A DNA stretch of 64,000 nt from Comamonas sp009360615 (lineage in GTDB: Bacteria > Pseudomonadota > Gammaproteobacteria > Burkholderiales > Burkholderiaceae_C): NCBI RefSeq assembly GCF_035784015.1, contig NZ_JALKOW010000004.1. One strand, written 5' to 3'. Both the position numbers and the translations under genes were made by a program. The notes below the pieces were generated by a model. That model ran no database searches, was not told where the DNA came from, and was given only the letters and a program-made list of their open reading frames with translations. Below are positions 8,907 through 17,653 of this stretch, one piece after another; within the stretch, counting starts at the first letter, position 1, and each line of letters begins with the position of its first letter.

Positions 8907-10955
8907 ATGGCCAACACTCAAAATATGGCGAATGCAATCCGTGCACTCGCAATGGATGCCGTTCAACAAGCCAACTCCGGCCACCCCGGTGCCCCCATGG
9001 GCATGGCCGACATGGCCGTAGCGCTGTGGAGCCGCCACCTCCAGCACAACCCCGTGAACCCGCACTGGGCCAATCGCGACCGCTTCATCCTGTCGAACGG
9101 TCACGGCTCCATGCTGATCTATGCGCTGCTGCACCTGAGCGGCTACGAGCTGCCCATCGAAGAGCTGAAGAACTTCCGCCAGCTGCACAGCAAGACTGCC
9201 GGCCACCCCGAAGTGGGCATCACTCCCGGCGTGGAAACCACCACCGGCCCGCTGGGCCAGGGCATCACCAATGCCGTGGGCTTTGCACTGGCTGAAAAGC
9301 TGCTGGCGGCCGAGTTCAACAAGGACAAGCACGAGATTGTCGACCACCACACCTATGTGTTCCTGGGCGATGGCTGCCTGATGGAAGGTATCTCCCATGA
9401 AGCCGCCGCCCTGGCCGGCGCCTGGAAGCTGAACAAGCTGATCGCCCTGTACGACGACAATGGCATCTCCATTGACGGCAAGGTGGCCCCGTGGTTCATC
9501 GACAACACGCCCGAGCGTTTCGAGGCCTACGGCTGGAACGTGATCCGCGCCGTGGACGGCCACAATGTGGACGCCCTGGACAAGGCCATCGCCGCCGCCA
9601 AGAAGAGCGCCGACAAGCCCACGCTGATCTGCTGCAAGACCCATATCGGCAAGGGCTCGCCCAACCGCCAGGACACGGCCAAGGCCCACGGCGAACCTCT
9701 GGGTGCCGAAGAAATCGCCCTGACCCGCGCCGCCCTGGGCTGGACTTACGGCCCGTTCGAGATCCCTGCCGACGTCTACACCGACTGGGACGCCAAGGAT
9801 CAGGGCGCCAAGGCCGAAGCCGCCTGGAACGAGAAGTTCGCGGCCTACGCCGCCGCGTTCCCCGAGCAGGCCGCCGAGTTCACGCGCCGCATGGCTGGCG
9901 ATCTGCCCGCCAATTTCGGTGAAATCGCCGCCAAGATCGCCTCCGACGCCCATGACGCCGGCGCCACCGTGGCCAGCCGCAAGGCCAGCCAGCTGGCCCT
10001 GGAAGGCCTGACAGCCGCTCTGCCCGAGCTGCTGGGCGGCTCTGCCGACCTGACCGGCTCCAACCTGACCAACACAAAGTCCACTCCCTCCTTCCGCGTG
10101 GACGACAAGGGTGCCGTGGTCAAGACCGAAGAAGGCCAGATCGGCCGCCACATCAACTACGGTGTGCGCGAGTTCGGCATGGCCGCCATCATGAACGGCG
10201 TGGCGCTGCACGGCGGCTTCATCCCCTACGGCGGCACCTTCCTGACCTTCTCCGACTACAGCCGCAACGCCATCCGCATGGCGGCTCTGATGAAGCAGCG
10301 CGTGATCCACGTCTTCACGCACGACTCCATCGGCCTGGGCGAAGACGGCCCCACCCACCAGTCCATCGAGCACGCAGCCTCGCTGCGCCTGATCCCCGGC
10401 CTGGACGTGTGGCGCCCCGCCGACACCACCGAGACTGCCGTGGCCTGGACCGTGGCCCTGAGCCAGAAGAACAGGCCCACCGCCATGCTGCTCAGCCGCC
10501 AGAACCTGGCCTACTCGCCCAAGAGCGAAGACGCGCTGGACAACATCGCCTGCGGCGCCTACGTGCTCTCCGAGCCCAAGGATGTGGGCCTCAAGGGCAA
10601 GAAGGCCCAGGCCGTGATCATCGCCACCGGCTCCGAAGTGCAGCTGGCCCTGGCGGCCCAGAAGCAGCTGGCCGAACGCAAGATCGCCGTGCGCGTGGTC
10701 TCCATGCCCAGCACCACGACCTTCGACAAGCAGGATGTGAAGTACAAGAAGGCCGTGCTGCCCGCCGGCCTGCCCCGCATCGCCGTGGAAATGGGCGTGA
10801 CCGACTTCTGGTGGAAGTACGGCTGCGCCGCCGTGGTGGGCATCGACAGCTACGGCGAGTCCGCTCCTGCAGGCGTGCTGTTCAAGCACTTCGGCTTCAC
10901 CGCCGAGAATGTGGCCGATACCGTGCAGGTGGCCCTGCAGAACGCTGGCAAGTAA
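8907..10955 (+). CDS. tkt: Transketolase
   Basis: Thiamine-diphosphate enzyme that moves two-carbon units between sugar phosphates in the non-oxidative pentose phosphate pathway. The 682-aa length is normal. Visible landmarks are SGHPGAPMG (24-32) with the catalytic His, LSNGHGSML, the GDG motif at 154-156 (FLGDGCLMEG), GKGSPN, and the catalytic Glu region REFGMAAIMNG. The start has CGGAG seven bases upstream. GAPDH follows 142 bp later on the same strand after a terminator, as in the cbb/glycolytic clusters of betaproteobacteria, though no Calvin-cycle genes are present. Confidence 0.98.
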   Translation: MANTQNMANAIRALAMDAVQQANSGHPGAPMGMADMAVALWSRHLQHNPVNPHWANRDRFILSNGHGSMLIYALLHLSGYELPIEELKNFRQLHSKTAGHPEVGITPGVETTTGPLGQGITNAVGFALAEKLLAAEFNKDKHEIVDHHTYVFLGDGCLMEGISHEAAALAGAWKLNKLIALYDDNGISIDGKVAPWFIDNTPERFEAYGWNVIRAVDGHNVDALDKAIAAAKKSADKPTLICCKTHIGKGSPNRQDTAKAHGEPLGAEEIALTRAALGWTYGPFEIPADVYTDWDAKDQGAKAEAAWNEKFAAYAAAFPEQAAEFTRRMAGDLPANFGEIAAKIASDAHDAGATVASRKASQLALEGLTAALPELLGGSADLTGSNLTNTKSTPSFRVDDKGAVVKTEEGQIGRHINYGVREFGMAAIMNGVALHGGFIPYGGTFLTFSDYSRNAIRMAALMKQRVIHVFTHDSIGLGEDGPTHQSIEHAASLRLIPGLDVWRPADTTETAVAWTVALSQKNRPTAMLLSRQNLAYSPKSEDALDNIACGAYVLSEPKDVGLKGKKAQAVIIATGSEVQLALAAQKQLAERKIAVRVVSMPSTTTFDKQDVKYKKAVLPAGLPRIAVEMGVTDFWWKYGCAAVVGIDSYGESAPAGVLFKHFGFTAENVADTVQVALQNAGK

Positions 10956-10959
10956 GCGC

Positions 10960-10984
10960 AAAAGGGGCCTCGTGCCCCTTTTTT
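10960..10984 (+). terminator. Terminator after transketolase
   Basis: AAAAGGGGC pairs with GCCCCTTTT around a five-base loop and ends in a T run, five bases after the stop codon. Confidence 0.9.
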
Positions 10985-11097
10985 CCGGCTGAAGCTTGCG
11001 CCCCCGCAGTCCACAGCCATCCGGACCAGGCCCCTGGGTGCCGAGTCCGGGCACAATCCGCTCCGGTTTTTCATTACTCACTATCTACGAGGCAACT

Positions 11098-12096
11098 ATG
11101 ACGATCAAGGTTGGTATCAACGGCTTCGGCCGCATTGGCCGCAACGTGCTGCGTTCTGCAGTGCAAAACTTCTCCGACATCGAAATCGTCGGCATCAACG
11201 ACCTGCTGGAGCCCGACTACCTGGCCTACATGCTGAAGTACGACAGCGTGCACGGTCGTTTCGACGGTGAAGTTTCTGTCGAAGGCAACACCCTGGTCGT
11301 CAACGGCAAGAAGATCCGCCTGACGCAAGAACGCGATCCCGCCAACCTGAAGTGGAACGAAGTCGGTGCCGACATCGTGATCGAGTCCACCGGCCTGTTC
11401 CTGACCAAGGAAACCGCCCAGAAGCACATCGACGCCGGCGCCAAGAAGGTCATCCTGTCTGCTCCGTCCAAGGACGACACCCCCATGTTCGTGTTCGGCG
11501 TGAACCACGGCACCTACAAGGGCGAAGCCATCATCTCCAACGCGTCTTGCACCACCAACTGCCTGGCCCCCGTGGCCAAGGTGCTGAACGACAAGTGGGG
11601 CATCAAGCGCGGCCTGATGACCACCGTGCACGCAGCGACCGCCACGCAAAAGACCGTGGACGGCCCTTCCAACAAGGACTGGCGAGGCGGCCGCGGCATC
11701 CTGGAAAACATCATCCCCTCCAGCACGGGCGCTGCCAAGGCCGTGGGCGTGGTGATCCCCGAGCTGAACAAGAAGCTGACCGGCATGTCCTTCCGCGTGC
11801 CCACTTCCGACGTGTCCGTGGTTGACCTGACCGTGGAGCTGAACAGCGAAGCCACCTACGAAGAAATCTGCGCCGAAATGAAGGCCCAGTCCCAAGGCGC
11901 TCTGAAGGGCGTGCTGGGTTACACCGAAGACAAGGTCGTCGCCACCGACTTCCGCGGCGAAACCTGCACCTCCGTGTTCGATGCCGAGGCCGGCATCGCC
12001 CTGGACAAGACCTTTGTGAAGGTCGTGTCCTGGTACGACAACGAGTGGGGCTATTCCAACAAGTGTCTGGAAATGGTGCGCGTGGTCGCCAAGTAA
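11098..12096 (+). CDS. gap: Glyceraldehyde-3-phosphate dehydrogenase, type I
   Basis: Oxidises glyceraldehyde-3-phosphate with NAD to 1,3-bisphosphoglycerate. The 332-aa product has the Rossmann motif GINGFGRIGR, the catalytic C151 in SNASCTTNC and H178 in TTVHAAT. N34-D35 after the second strand (VGINDL) indicates NAD rather than NADP preference. The substrate-site WRGGRG stretch and the C-terminal WYDNEWGYSNK are present. ACGAGG lies five bases before the ATG. It stands behind transketolase but with a terminator between, so it probably has its own promoter in the 110-bp gap. Confidence 0.98.
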   Translation: MTIKVGINGFGRIGRNVLRSAVQNFSDIEIVGINDLLEPDYLAYMLKYDSVHGRFDGEVSVEGNTLVVNGKKIRLTQERDPANLKWNEVGADIVIESTGLFLTKETAQKHIDAGAKKVILSAPSKDDTPMFVFGVNHGTYKGEAIISNASCTTNCLAPVAKVLNDKWGIKRGLMTTVHAATATQKTVDGPSNKDWRGGRGILENIIPSSTGAAKAVGVVIPELNKKLTGMSFRVPTSDVSVVDLTVELNSEATYEEICAEMKAQSQGALKGVLGYTEDKVVATDFRGETCTSVFDAEAGIALDKTFVKVVSWYDNEWGYSNKCLEMVRVVAK

Positions 12097-12129
12097 TCCT
12101 CAAGGATTACCCGCTGAAACAGGCTTAAT

Positions 12130-12160
12130 CGCTTACCAAATAAGCGATAACAGCTATCAA
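12130..12160. repeat. Short palindromic repeat (CGCTTA/TAAGCG plus CAGCTATCAA)
   Basis: CGCTTA, five bases, TAAGCG, then a spacer and CAGCTATCAA. It shares the stem and the CAGCTATCAA tail with the repeats near 53164, 55279 and 61799. Confidence 0.65.
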
Positions 12161-12194
12161 AAAGCTAGCATGGGACGCCATGCTGGCTTTTTTT
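12161..12194 (+). terminator. Terminator after gap
   Basis: AAAGCTAGCATG pairs with CATGCTGGCTTT (one G-T pair) around a six-base loop, followed by a run of T. Confidence 0.9.
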
Positions 12195-12306
12195 CATCCT
12201 GCAAGATCGGAGCCGGCCGGAGCATGTCTCGGATACATTTGTAACACGCAGCTGCCACCGGCGCCCAAGAGCGTGAAGCGCTGCCACCTCCTTGGACAAG
12301 GCCGCC

Positions 12307-13809
12307 ATGTTTATTGCGATTCCTCTTGAGAACAAGCCCTCCTGGCGCTCGCCGCCCTGGATGACAGGGCTGCTCATCATCATCAACTGCGTGATCTTCT
12401 GGGGCTGGCAGGCGCCCGAGGAACATGCCGTGGAAAAAGCGGCCCGGCAATATGCCCAGACCGCCTTGCCACTGCTGGAGCTGCCCCCCTTCCTGACCTA
12501 TCTTGGGGAACAAGCCAGCCAGGGCAGCAAGCGTTTGGACCAGCACGCACTGCAGGCCGCGCAAAAGCTGTATCAGCACAAGGCTTACGCCCAGCTCTAT
12601 GTGCTGATGTGGCAGGAAAGGACATTCCGCCAGCGCCTGCTCGGCGGACAGGTCATCACCGCCAACCACCCGCGCCATGCGCAGTGGCAGGCCGCACGTG
12701 CGGCCTTCGCGTCCCACGAGCCGCGCGGCAGCTTTACCGAGCGGTGGTCCATGCGCTATGAGGATGGTGCCGGCTGGCAGCCTCTGCAGGCCTTCACTTC
12801 CATCTTTCTGCATGGCAGCACCAGTCATCTGCTGGGCAATATGGTGTTTCTGTTTCTCTTCGGCTTCACCCTGGAGCGGGCTTTGGGGGCTGTCACCTAT
12901 CTGGCCTTCTACGTGATCGGCGGCGTCGGCGCCTCGCTGTTCGCGCTGATGTTCTATGCCGGCATGGGCGGTTATGGCCTGGGGGCATCGGGAGCGATTT
13001 CGGCCCTCATGGCCATGTATGCAGTGATGTACCGCATGCGGCGCATCCGATTCTTCTACATGCTGCTGTTCTACTTCAACTACGCGCGCTGGCCGGCCTT
13101 GATCATGCTGCCGGTCTGGATGGGCGTGGAGTTGCTGCAACATCTGCTGGGCGGCAAGCAGGTGGCCTATATGGCTCACTTTGGCGGCCTGCTGACAGGC
13201 AGTGTGCTGATGTGGAGCTATATGCGTCTGCAGACCGTCGCTGCGCCGGTCAACGAAGAAGAGCAGGCCCGGGCCGCCGCCCGGCCCCTGGCCGAGGCCG
13301 TGGCCCGGGCCCAGCGCCATACCGATGCGCTGGACTTCGGCCGCGCCGCACCGGCCTGGCGCGAAGCGGCACGTCTGGCCCCCTCGGACCCGGCCATTCT
13401 GCGGGCCTGGTTCGAAAGCTCGCGCCATCAGCCCGCCAGCGAGGACTTTCATGCTGCGGCACGACGCATCTTCAAGCTGCCGGCCACCACGGACACCGAA
13501 CGCCAGTTGCAGCTGGCCAGCTATCGCAGCTATCAGCAGCGCGCCCAGCCCGGCATGCGCATGAGCGCGGACACCATGCATGGCCTGGTGCGCAGCTTCG
13601 TGCGCCTGGGAGCCCTGCCCGAGGCCGAAAAGCTATGCCGCTCCCTGCACAAGCTCCCAGACCATCCCCAATGGCCCGCAAGCCTGCTGCTGCTGGTCAA
13701 CGGCATGGCCCAGGCCGGACGGGTTCAGGAAGCCAGAGCCTGGCTGCCCGTGCTGCAGCAATCGGCTCCCGATGATGCCCTCACACGCTGGCTGGCACAT
13801 CAGCGCTAG
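12307..13809 (+). CDS. Rhomboid-family intramembrane serine protease with soluble C-terminal domain
   Basis: A 500-aa protein. The rhomboid core spans about 160-305: HGSTSHLLGN (169-178) with the conserved His and Asn, catalytic S228 in GLGASGA, and H291 in YMAHFGG as its dyad partner. A membrane segment at 20-34 precedes an extra 120-residue soluble stretch before the core, and the last 190 residues form a helical TPR-like region with repeated R/A-rich helices. Rhomboids cut membrane proteins within the bilayer; the substrate is unknown. I start at ATG 12307 (AAGG seven bases upstream) rather than an in-frame TTG at 12292. Confidence 0.85.
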   Translation: MFIAIPLENKPSWRSPPWMTGLLIIINCVIFWGWQAPEEHAVEKAARQYAQTALPLLELPPFLTYLGEQASQGSKRLDQHALQAAQKLYQHKAYAQLYVLMWQERTFRQRLLGGQVITANHPRHAQWQAARAAFASHEPRGSFTERWSMRYEDGAGWQPLQAFTSIFLHGSTSHLLGNMVFLFLFGFTLERALGAVTYLAFYVIGGVGASLFALMFYAGMGGYGLGASGAISALMAMYAVMYRMRRIRFFYMLLFYFNYARWPALIMLPVWMGVELLQHLLGGKQVAYMAHFGGLLTGSVLMWSYMRLQTVAAPVNEEEQARAAARPLAEAVARAQRHTDALDFGRAAPAWREAARLAPSDPAILRAWFESSRHQPASEDFHAAARRIFKLPATTDTERQLQLASYRSYQQRAQPGMRMSADTMHGLVRSFVRLGALPEAEKLCRSLHKLPDHPQWPASLLLLVNGMAQAGRVQEARAWLPVLQQSAPDDALTRWLAHQR

Positions 13810-13826
13810 CCAACGCCTTGCCGCGC

Positions 13827-15161
13827 TCAGGTCTTGGCTTCCAGCGCCTGCAGCTCATCGCGCAGAACCCACTGCGCTTCCTGGGTGCTCGCATGCCCGG
13901 GAAAAAGCTGCTTCATGCGCATGTACACCGACACGCCCTGCATGGGCTGCTCCACGCCCTGCTTGTAGGCGCGCACCACCAGCTCCAGCATGGGCGGGAT
14001 CAGGGTGCTGCCTGCAAAGCGCTTTTCAAAATCCTTGGCCAGTATCAACACATACCTGGGTTTGCCGGCCTTCCAGGCCTGCTGTGCCAGCTCATAACTG
14101 AGCTGGGCCGAGTCGGGCTTGAAGTCCGGCTTGCGCTTGACGCAGCTCACCCAGGCCTCCAGGGCCTCGCTGGCGCGCTGCTGGGCGAGCAGCATGGGAA
14201 TGAAACGCCGGCCCAGCTCCGCCAGTGCCTCCGCGCGTTCGGTCAGCTTGAGCACCCGGAAGTAACGGCGGCAATCGGGCAGGCTCTCGTAGTCCTCCCG
14301 CTGCCATTCGCGCGCCTGGTTCACGGCCTCGTCCATCTGGTTGTCCTGCACCAGCCTGGCCACCACGGCATCGCGGCGCTTGGCCTCCAGGGCCGCAGGG
14401 TCGATCTGCACGGTCGCCGGCCCCTCGGGGGCCTGCACGGGATCGATATCCAGGGCCGCATGGTGCTGGTACATCACATAGCCGATCATGGCCGCCATCA
14501 CCCAGCTGAAGTAAATCATCACAAAGCTCACCAGGGGGAGCACCAATCCGGGCGCCGCCACCTTGAGCAGCATGGACAGGACCATGGGCGACCCCTGTTG
14601 CAGCAGAAACAGGAAGAAGCACAGCAGCAGATAGGACTTGCCGATACCGAAAATCGTGGCCAGCAGCTCGAAGGGATTAACGGCCGAACTCAGGCTATTG
14701 GTATTGATGAGCACCATCCAGGTGGCAGGAATCAGAAAGGCCACCAGCAAATTGGCAATCACGCCCAATGTCAGGCTGCGGGTCGCCAGAAAACCGACAA
14801 AGATTCCGAAAACGACAAGCACCCCGAAAAACTTCCAGGGCAACCATTTCCAGTCCTCATCGACCTGGCTGGACCGGAAATCGGAACTATGGGTAATGCC
14901 ACGCGAGGCGAGCGCCGAAACCTTGAAGGCATAGCGGCTAACGGCCAACATCAAACCCAGACCCACGAGCAGGATGCCAACCCACCCGAACATCAGGCCA
15001 TAGCTGCAGGCCGACAGCAGCAATGCATAAAGCAAAGGCTCGGTCTGCAGTGGAAACAGAAAAAAGCTATTGAGCTTTTGCCAGAACGGAGGGATTTTCC
15101 ACTCGGAAGAATCACTTTTCTGGCGGACACCACGTATCGAATTCAATGCCTGCTCTCCCAC
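13827..15161 (-). CDS. Multi-pass membrane protein with helical C-terminal domain, function unknown
   Basis: A 444-aa protein I do not recognise with certainty. Residues 40-245 contain about six hydrophobic segments arranged as in DUF4013-like membrane proteins. Residues 260-440 are soluble and helical with a repeat-like character (QAREWQRED, RAEALAELGRRF, LSYELAQQAWKAGK), suggesting TPR-type packing. It is convergent with the rhomboid gene, whose own C-terminal domain looks similar in kind, separated by 17 bp. Codon use is that of the host. Confidence 0.6.
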   Translation of the reverse strand: MGEQALNSIRGVRQKSDSSEWKIPPFWQKLNSFFLFPLQTEPLLYALLLSACSYGLMFGWVGILLVGLGLMLAVSRYAFKVSALASRGITHSSDFRSSQVDEDWKWLPWKFFGVLVVFGIFVGFLATRSLTLGVIANLLVAFLIPATWMVLINTNSLSSAVNPFELLATIFGIGKSYLLLCFFLFLLQQGSPMVLSMLLKVAAPGLVLPLVSFVMIYFSWVMAAMIGYVMYQHHAALDIDPVQAPEGPATVQIDPAALEAKRRDAVVARLVQDNQMDEAVNQAREWQREDYESLPDCRRYFRVLKLTERAEALAELGRRFIPMLLAQQRASEALEAWVSCVKRKPDFKPDSAQLSYELAQQAWKAGKPRYVLILAKDFEKRFAGSTLIPPMLELVVRAYKQGVEQPMQGVSVYMRMKQLFPGHASTQEAQWVLRDELQALEAKT

Positions 15162-15437
15162 TCTCGGTTCGATGAATCATCTGCAAACCCGCCTGCAACG
15201 ACCTCATCTGCGCTGGTATTGCCCGATTTTTCTTTGAAATCGGATCATTGCGGAATTCTGCGGTAGAAATTCACCCTGAATTCAAATACCGATAAACCGC
15301 CGGCATATTGATTTTTTCGCTTGCCAGAAACCCTGCAAGTGCTTTTGCAGCCATGCCGCCTGGAACCAATAACGGATACGACTGCAAGAATTGCCCGCAG
15401 CACTTAAAGTGGCCCAGGTTTTATGGAGAAGCAGCGA

Positions 15438-15854
15438 ATGATTCACAGCGCACACGCACAAAGCAGCCCCACCCCGTATCGCATCACCCTGACCGATGCC
15501 CAAGGCCATGTCTGGCATGCCGATGAACCCGTGAATGATGGCGGCGCCGATACCGCGCCCAACCCCATGCAGCTCTTGCTATCGGCCCTGGGAGCCTGCA
15601 CGGCCATCACCCTGCATATGTACGCGGGTCGCAAGCAGTGGCCGCTCAGCCATGTCGATGTGGACCTGCAGCTCAACCCCGATGGCAAGCCCGCGGACGC
15701 CAACCAGATCACGCGCAGCATCACCCTGCATGGCGAGCTGGACGACGAGCAGCGCCAGCGCCTGCTGCAGATTGCCAATGCCTGCCCTGTACACAAGCTG
15801 CTGGAAGGCAAGGTGACCATTCCCACCGCCCTGACAGAAGCCGCGCAGGCATGA
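15438..15854 (+). CDS. OsmC-family peroxide-reducing protein
   Basis: A 138-aa OsmC/Ohr-fold protein. The two redox cysteines are C54 in LGACTAITL and C116 in NACPVHKLL, both in the usual helices, so it should reduce peroxides or organic hydroperoxides with a thiol donor. GGAGAAG lies six bases before the ATG at 15438, which favours this start over the in-frame ATG at 15423. It is convergent with the small gene at 15908 and shares a stem-loop with it. The OsmC branch (Ohr versus YhfA-like) is not settled; it looks closer to the YhfA-like group. Confidence 0.85.
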   Translation: MIHSAHAQSSPTPYRITLTDAQGHVWHADEPVNDGGADTAPNPMQLLLSALGACTAITLHMYAGRKQWPLSHVDVDLQLNPDGKPADANQITRSITLHGELDDEQRQRLLQIANACPVHKLLEGKVTIPTALTEAAQA

Positions 15855-15855
15855 A

Positions 15856-15886
15856 AAAAGCCCTGCAGTCCCCTGCAGGGCTTGGA
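15856..15886 (-). terminator. Stem-loop between OsmC and the small minus-strand gene
   Basis: AAGCCCTGCAG and CTGCAGGGCTT form an 11-bp stem. The run of T is on the minus strand, so it should mainly end the gene at 15908-16189. Confidence 0.85.
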
Positions 15887-15907
15887 TCGCCGGCGCGTGT
15901 AACTTGA

Positions 15908-16189
15908 TTACACCGAGACTTCCAGCGCGCCCACTTCCACATAGTGCTCGAACTCGCGTTTGGCCAGCGAGGCAGTTTCGGGCTGCTGGTCCTCGGGGTC
16001 GACCCAGGACAGCACGTAGCTGGCAATGGCGGTATCGACCTTCATCTCTATGCCCATGGGAATCTGCTCGGATGGGCCATCTCCGACACGATGTTCCACC
16101 TTGCCGGTGACGCGAGCGGCAAAGTGCTCGGGATACCGCTGGATCTCGACGGCCGAGATCTGGTTGCCTTGGGTGCTGTGTTGGTTCAT
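15908..16189 (-). CDS. Small hypothetical protein (93 aa)
   Basis: I do not recognise this protein. It is acidic and soluble, without signal peptide or membrane segment, and reads as a beta-rich small domain (EHFAARVTGKVEHRV, IPMGIEMKVDTAIASYVLSW). The start is clear: GGAGGAATCAAC directly precedes the ATG at 16189. It has its own terminator, and its ends fit a single-gene unit divergent from the pirin gene with about 230 bp between. Confidence 0.6.
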   Translation of the reverse strand: MNQHSTQGNQISAVEIQRYPEHFAARVTGKVEHRVGDGPSEQIPMGIEMKVDTAIASYVLSWVDPEDQQPETASLAKREFEHYVEVGALEVSV

Positions 16190-16420
16190 GTTGATTCCTC
16201 CTGCAGTTGTTAGGTCGCGGCACATGAGCGCGCCACGTGAAAGCCACTGCTAGCGGCCTGCGCCTGACGTTAGCCGACTCCTGGCGGAGTCCATGTCAGC
16301 CGATTGGCTGAATCCTCGCAGTGATGTAACTGCGTGCAAGGCGCTGATGCATTCTGCCGTCGGATTGCGCCAAATACGCATATCCCCGACACTCGAATCC
16401 CTTGGCCGTCAGGATTTGTC

Positions 16421-17353
16421 ATGAGTGAATCAAAGAACTTACAACGTCTGCCCACCCGCATCGCCGATGTCGGCGGCATCCCCATCCATCGGGCCATTCC
16501 CCAGGCCGCTTTGCGCAAGGTAGGGGCCTGGTGCTTCCTCGACCACGCAGGCCCGGCCGTTCCCCCTCCTCCCGGCATGCAGGTCGGGCCCCACCCCCAT
16601 ATCGGCCTGCAGACTTTCACCTGGATGATCGAAGGCGAAGTACTGCACCGCGACAGCCTGGGCAGCGAGCAGATCATCCGTCCCGGCCAGGTCAATCTCA
16701 TGACGGCCGGCCGCGGCATTGCCCATTCCGAAGAAGCCCAGACTCTGGGCGTGCATGCGGCCCAGCTGTGGATTGCCCTGCCCGACAGCCATCGCAATAT
16801 TGAACCCCGCTTCCAGCATTACCCCGACCTTCCGCGAACCGAGATCGGCGACTTTGCCGTGACGGTGCTTGCCGGGGAAGCCCTCGGCCTGACGGCCCCG
16901 GCAGAAGTCCACTCCCCGCTGATGGGCGTGGACCTGCTGGCCAGCGGCACGACCAGCCCGTCGCTCGCCACCATGCCGCTGCGTGCCGACTTCGAACATG
17001 CGGTGATGAGTCTGTCAGGCGAAGTCAAGGTGGAGGGCCAGATGCTGCCCTCGCAAGAGCTGATCTATCTGCCCGTCGGCACCCGGGAGGTACAGCTGGA
17101 GTGCACGCCTGGCAGCCGCCTCATCGTCATCGGGGGCGAGCCCATGGACGAGGCCATCTTGTTGTGGTGGAACTTTGTGGCCCGCACCACCGAAGAAATG
17201 CAACAGGCCCAGCAACAGTGGGAGGCCGAAGCCGCCACCGATGCGGAACTCGTCAATGGCCAGCCGCGCCGCTTCGGCAAGCCCGTGGCCTCACCCCTGA
17301 AGTCGCTGCACTCGCCGTCCTTGGCGGGCGTCAGCCTGCGCGCGTCCAGATAA
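16421..17353 (+). CDS. Pirin-family protein (first of three)
   Basis: A 310-aa bicupin. The N-terminal cupin carries the expected metal ligands in GPHPHIGL (H58, H60) and IAHSEE (H102, E104), so iron or another metal can bind. Bacterial pirins include quercetinases and regulators of pyruvate metabolism; the role here is open. The C-terminus (residues 265-310) extends past the usual pirin domain. Start at 16421 follows AGGA; the open frame upstream lacks signals. Pirins also occur at 37739 and 62612. It ends just before a 31-bp palindrome that could act as terminator or NtrC site. Confidence 0.85.
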   Translation: MSESKNLQRLPTRIADVGGIPIHRAIPQAALRKVGAWCFLDHAGPAVPPPPGMQVGPHPHIGLQTFTWMIEGEVLHRDSLGSEQIIRPGQVNLMTAGRGIAHSEEAQTLGVHAAQLWIALPDSHRNIEPRFQHYPDLPRTEIGDFAVTVLAGEALGLTAPAEVHSPLMGVDLLASGTTSPSLATMPLRADFEHAVMSLSGEVKVEGQMLPSQELIYLPVGTREVQLECTPGSRLIVIGGEPMDEAILLWWNFVARTTEEMQQAQQQWEAEAATDAELVNGQPRRFGKPVASPLKSLHSPSLAGVSLRASR

Positions 17354-17367
17354 TCCTGTGGCGCCGC

Positions 17368-17398
17368 TTCAATTCGCACCAAATTGGTGCGAATTGAA
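17368..17398. promoter_or_regulatory. 31-bp perfect palindrome with NtrC-binding-site core
   Basis: Two 15-base arms are exactly complementary around one central base. The core reads GCACCAAATTGGTGC, matching the NtrC consensus GCACC-N5-GGTGC. It is centred near -199 from the predicted aspA transcription start. Because four T follow, it could also serve as a stem-loop terminator for the pirin gene. Confidence 0.6.
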
Positions 17399-17555
17399 TT
17401 TTCCGAGCAGATGAATAGAACCATCTTTGCGCGTTTTGATGGATTTTGAAAGCATTTAGGCGCAAAACATCTTCTGCAAGAGATCACAGCCCCGACGTTA
17501 TGCATGAAACGTTTGGACTCATGCACATCTAGCTTTCATAATCCAGCCAACGCCC

Positions 17556-17570
17556 TGGCCACGAGATTGC
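17556..17570 (+). promoter_or_regulatory. Predicted sigma-54 promoter of aspA
   Basis: TGGC, seven bases, TTGC, giving the invariant GG-N10-GC spacing of -24/-12 promoters. Transcription would start near 17582, about 72 bp before the aspA ATG. Confidence 0.6.
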
Positions 17571-17653
17571 GACCGCCGCTTTTTCGTCCGGGGCGTTGCC
17601 ACGTCCTGCCCTTGGGCCGCTGGCCCATTCAACCTTGCAAAGAAAGCAGATCG

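Larger units (their letters stand above)
17354..17653 (+). promoter_or_regulatory. 300-bp aspA control region
   Basis: No gene fits here. The region holds a perfect palindrome (17368-17398) with an NtrC-type core and a -24/-12 promoter (17556-17570), about 190 bp apart, a layout typical of enhancer-dependent sigma-54 promoters. Confidence 0.6.

Noticed and set aside
7986..11081. 1,031-codon minus-strand open frame through transketolase
   Set aside because: Only the part 7986-8753 is a real gene (MurU-like). The rest is the GC-driven antisense frame of transketolase, with a Gly/His/Ala-rich composition and no domain.
12157..13581. 474-codon frame opposite the rhomboid gene
   Set aside because: The rhomboid frame has catalytic motifs and a sensible start; the antisense frame has neither.
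13818..15266. 482-codon frame opposite the membrane protein
   Set aside because: Gln/His-rich shadow of a gene whose own frame shows clear membrane segments.
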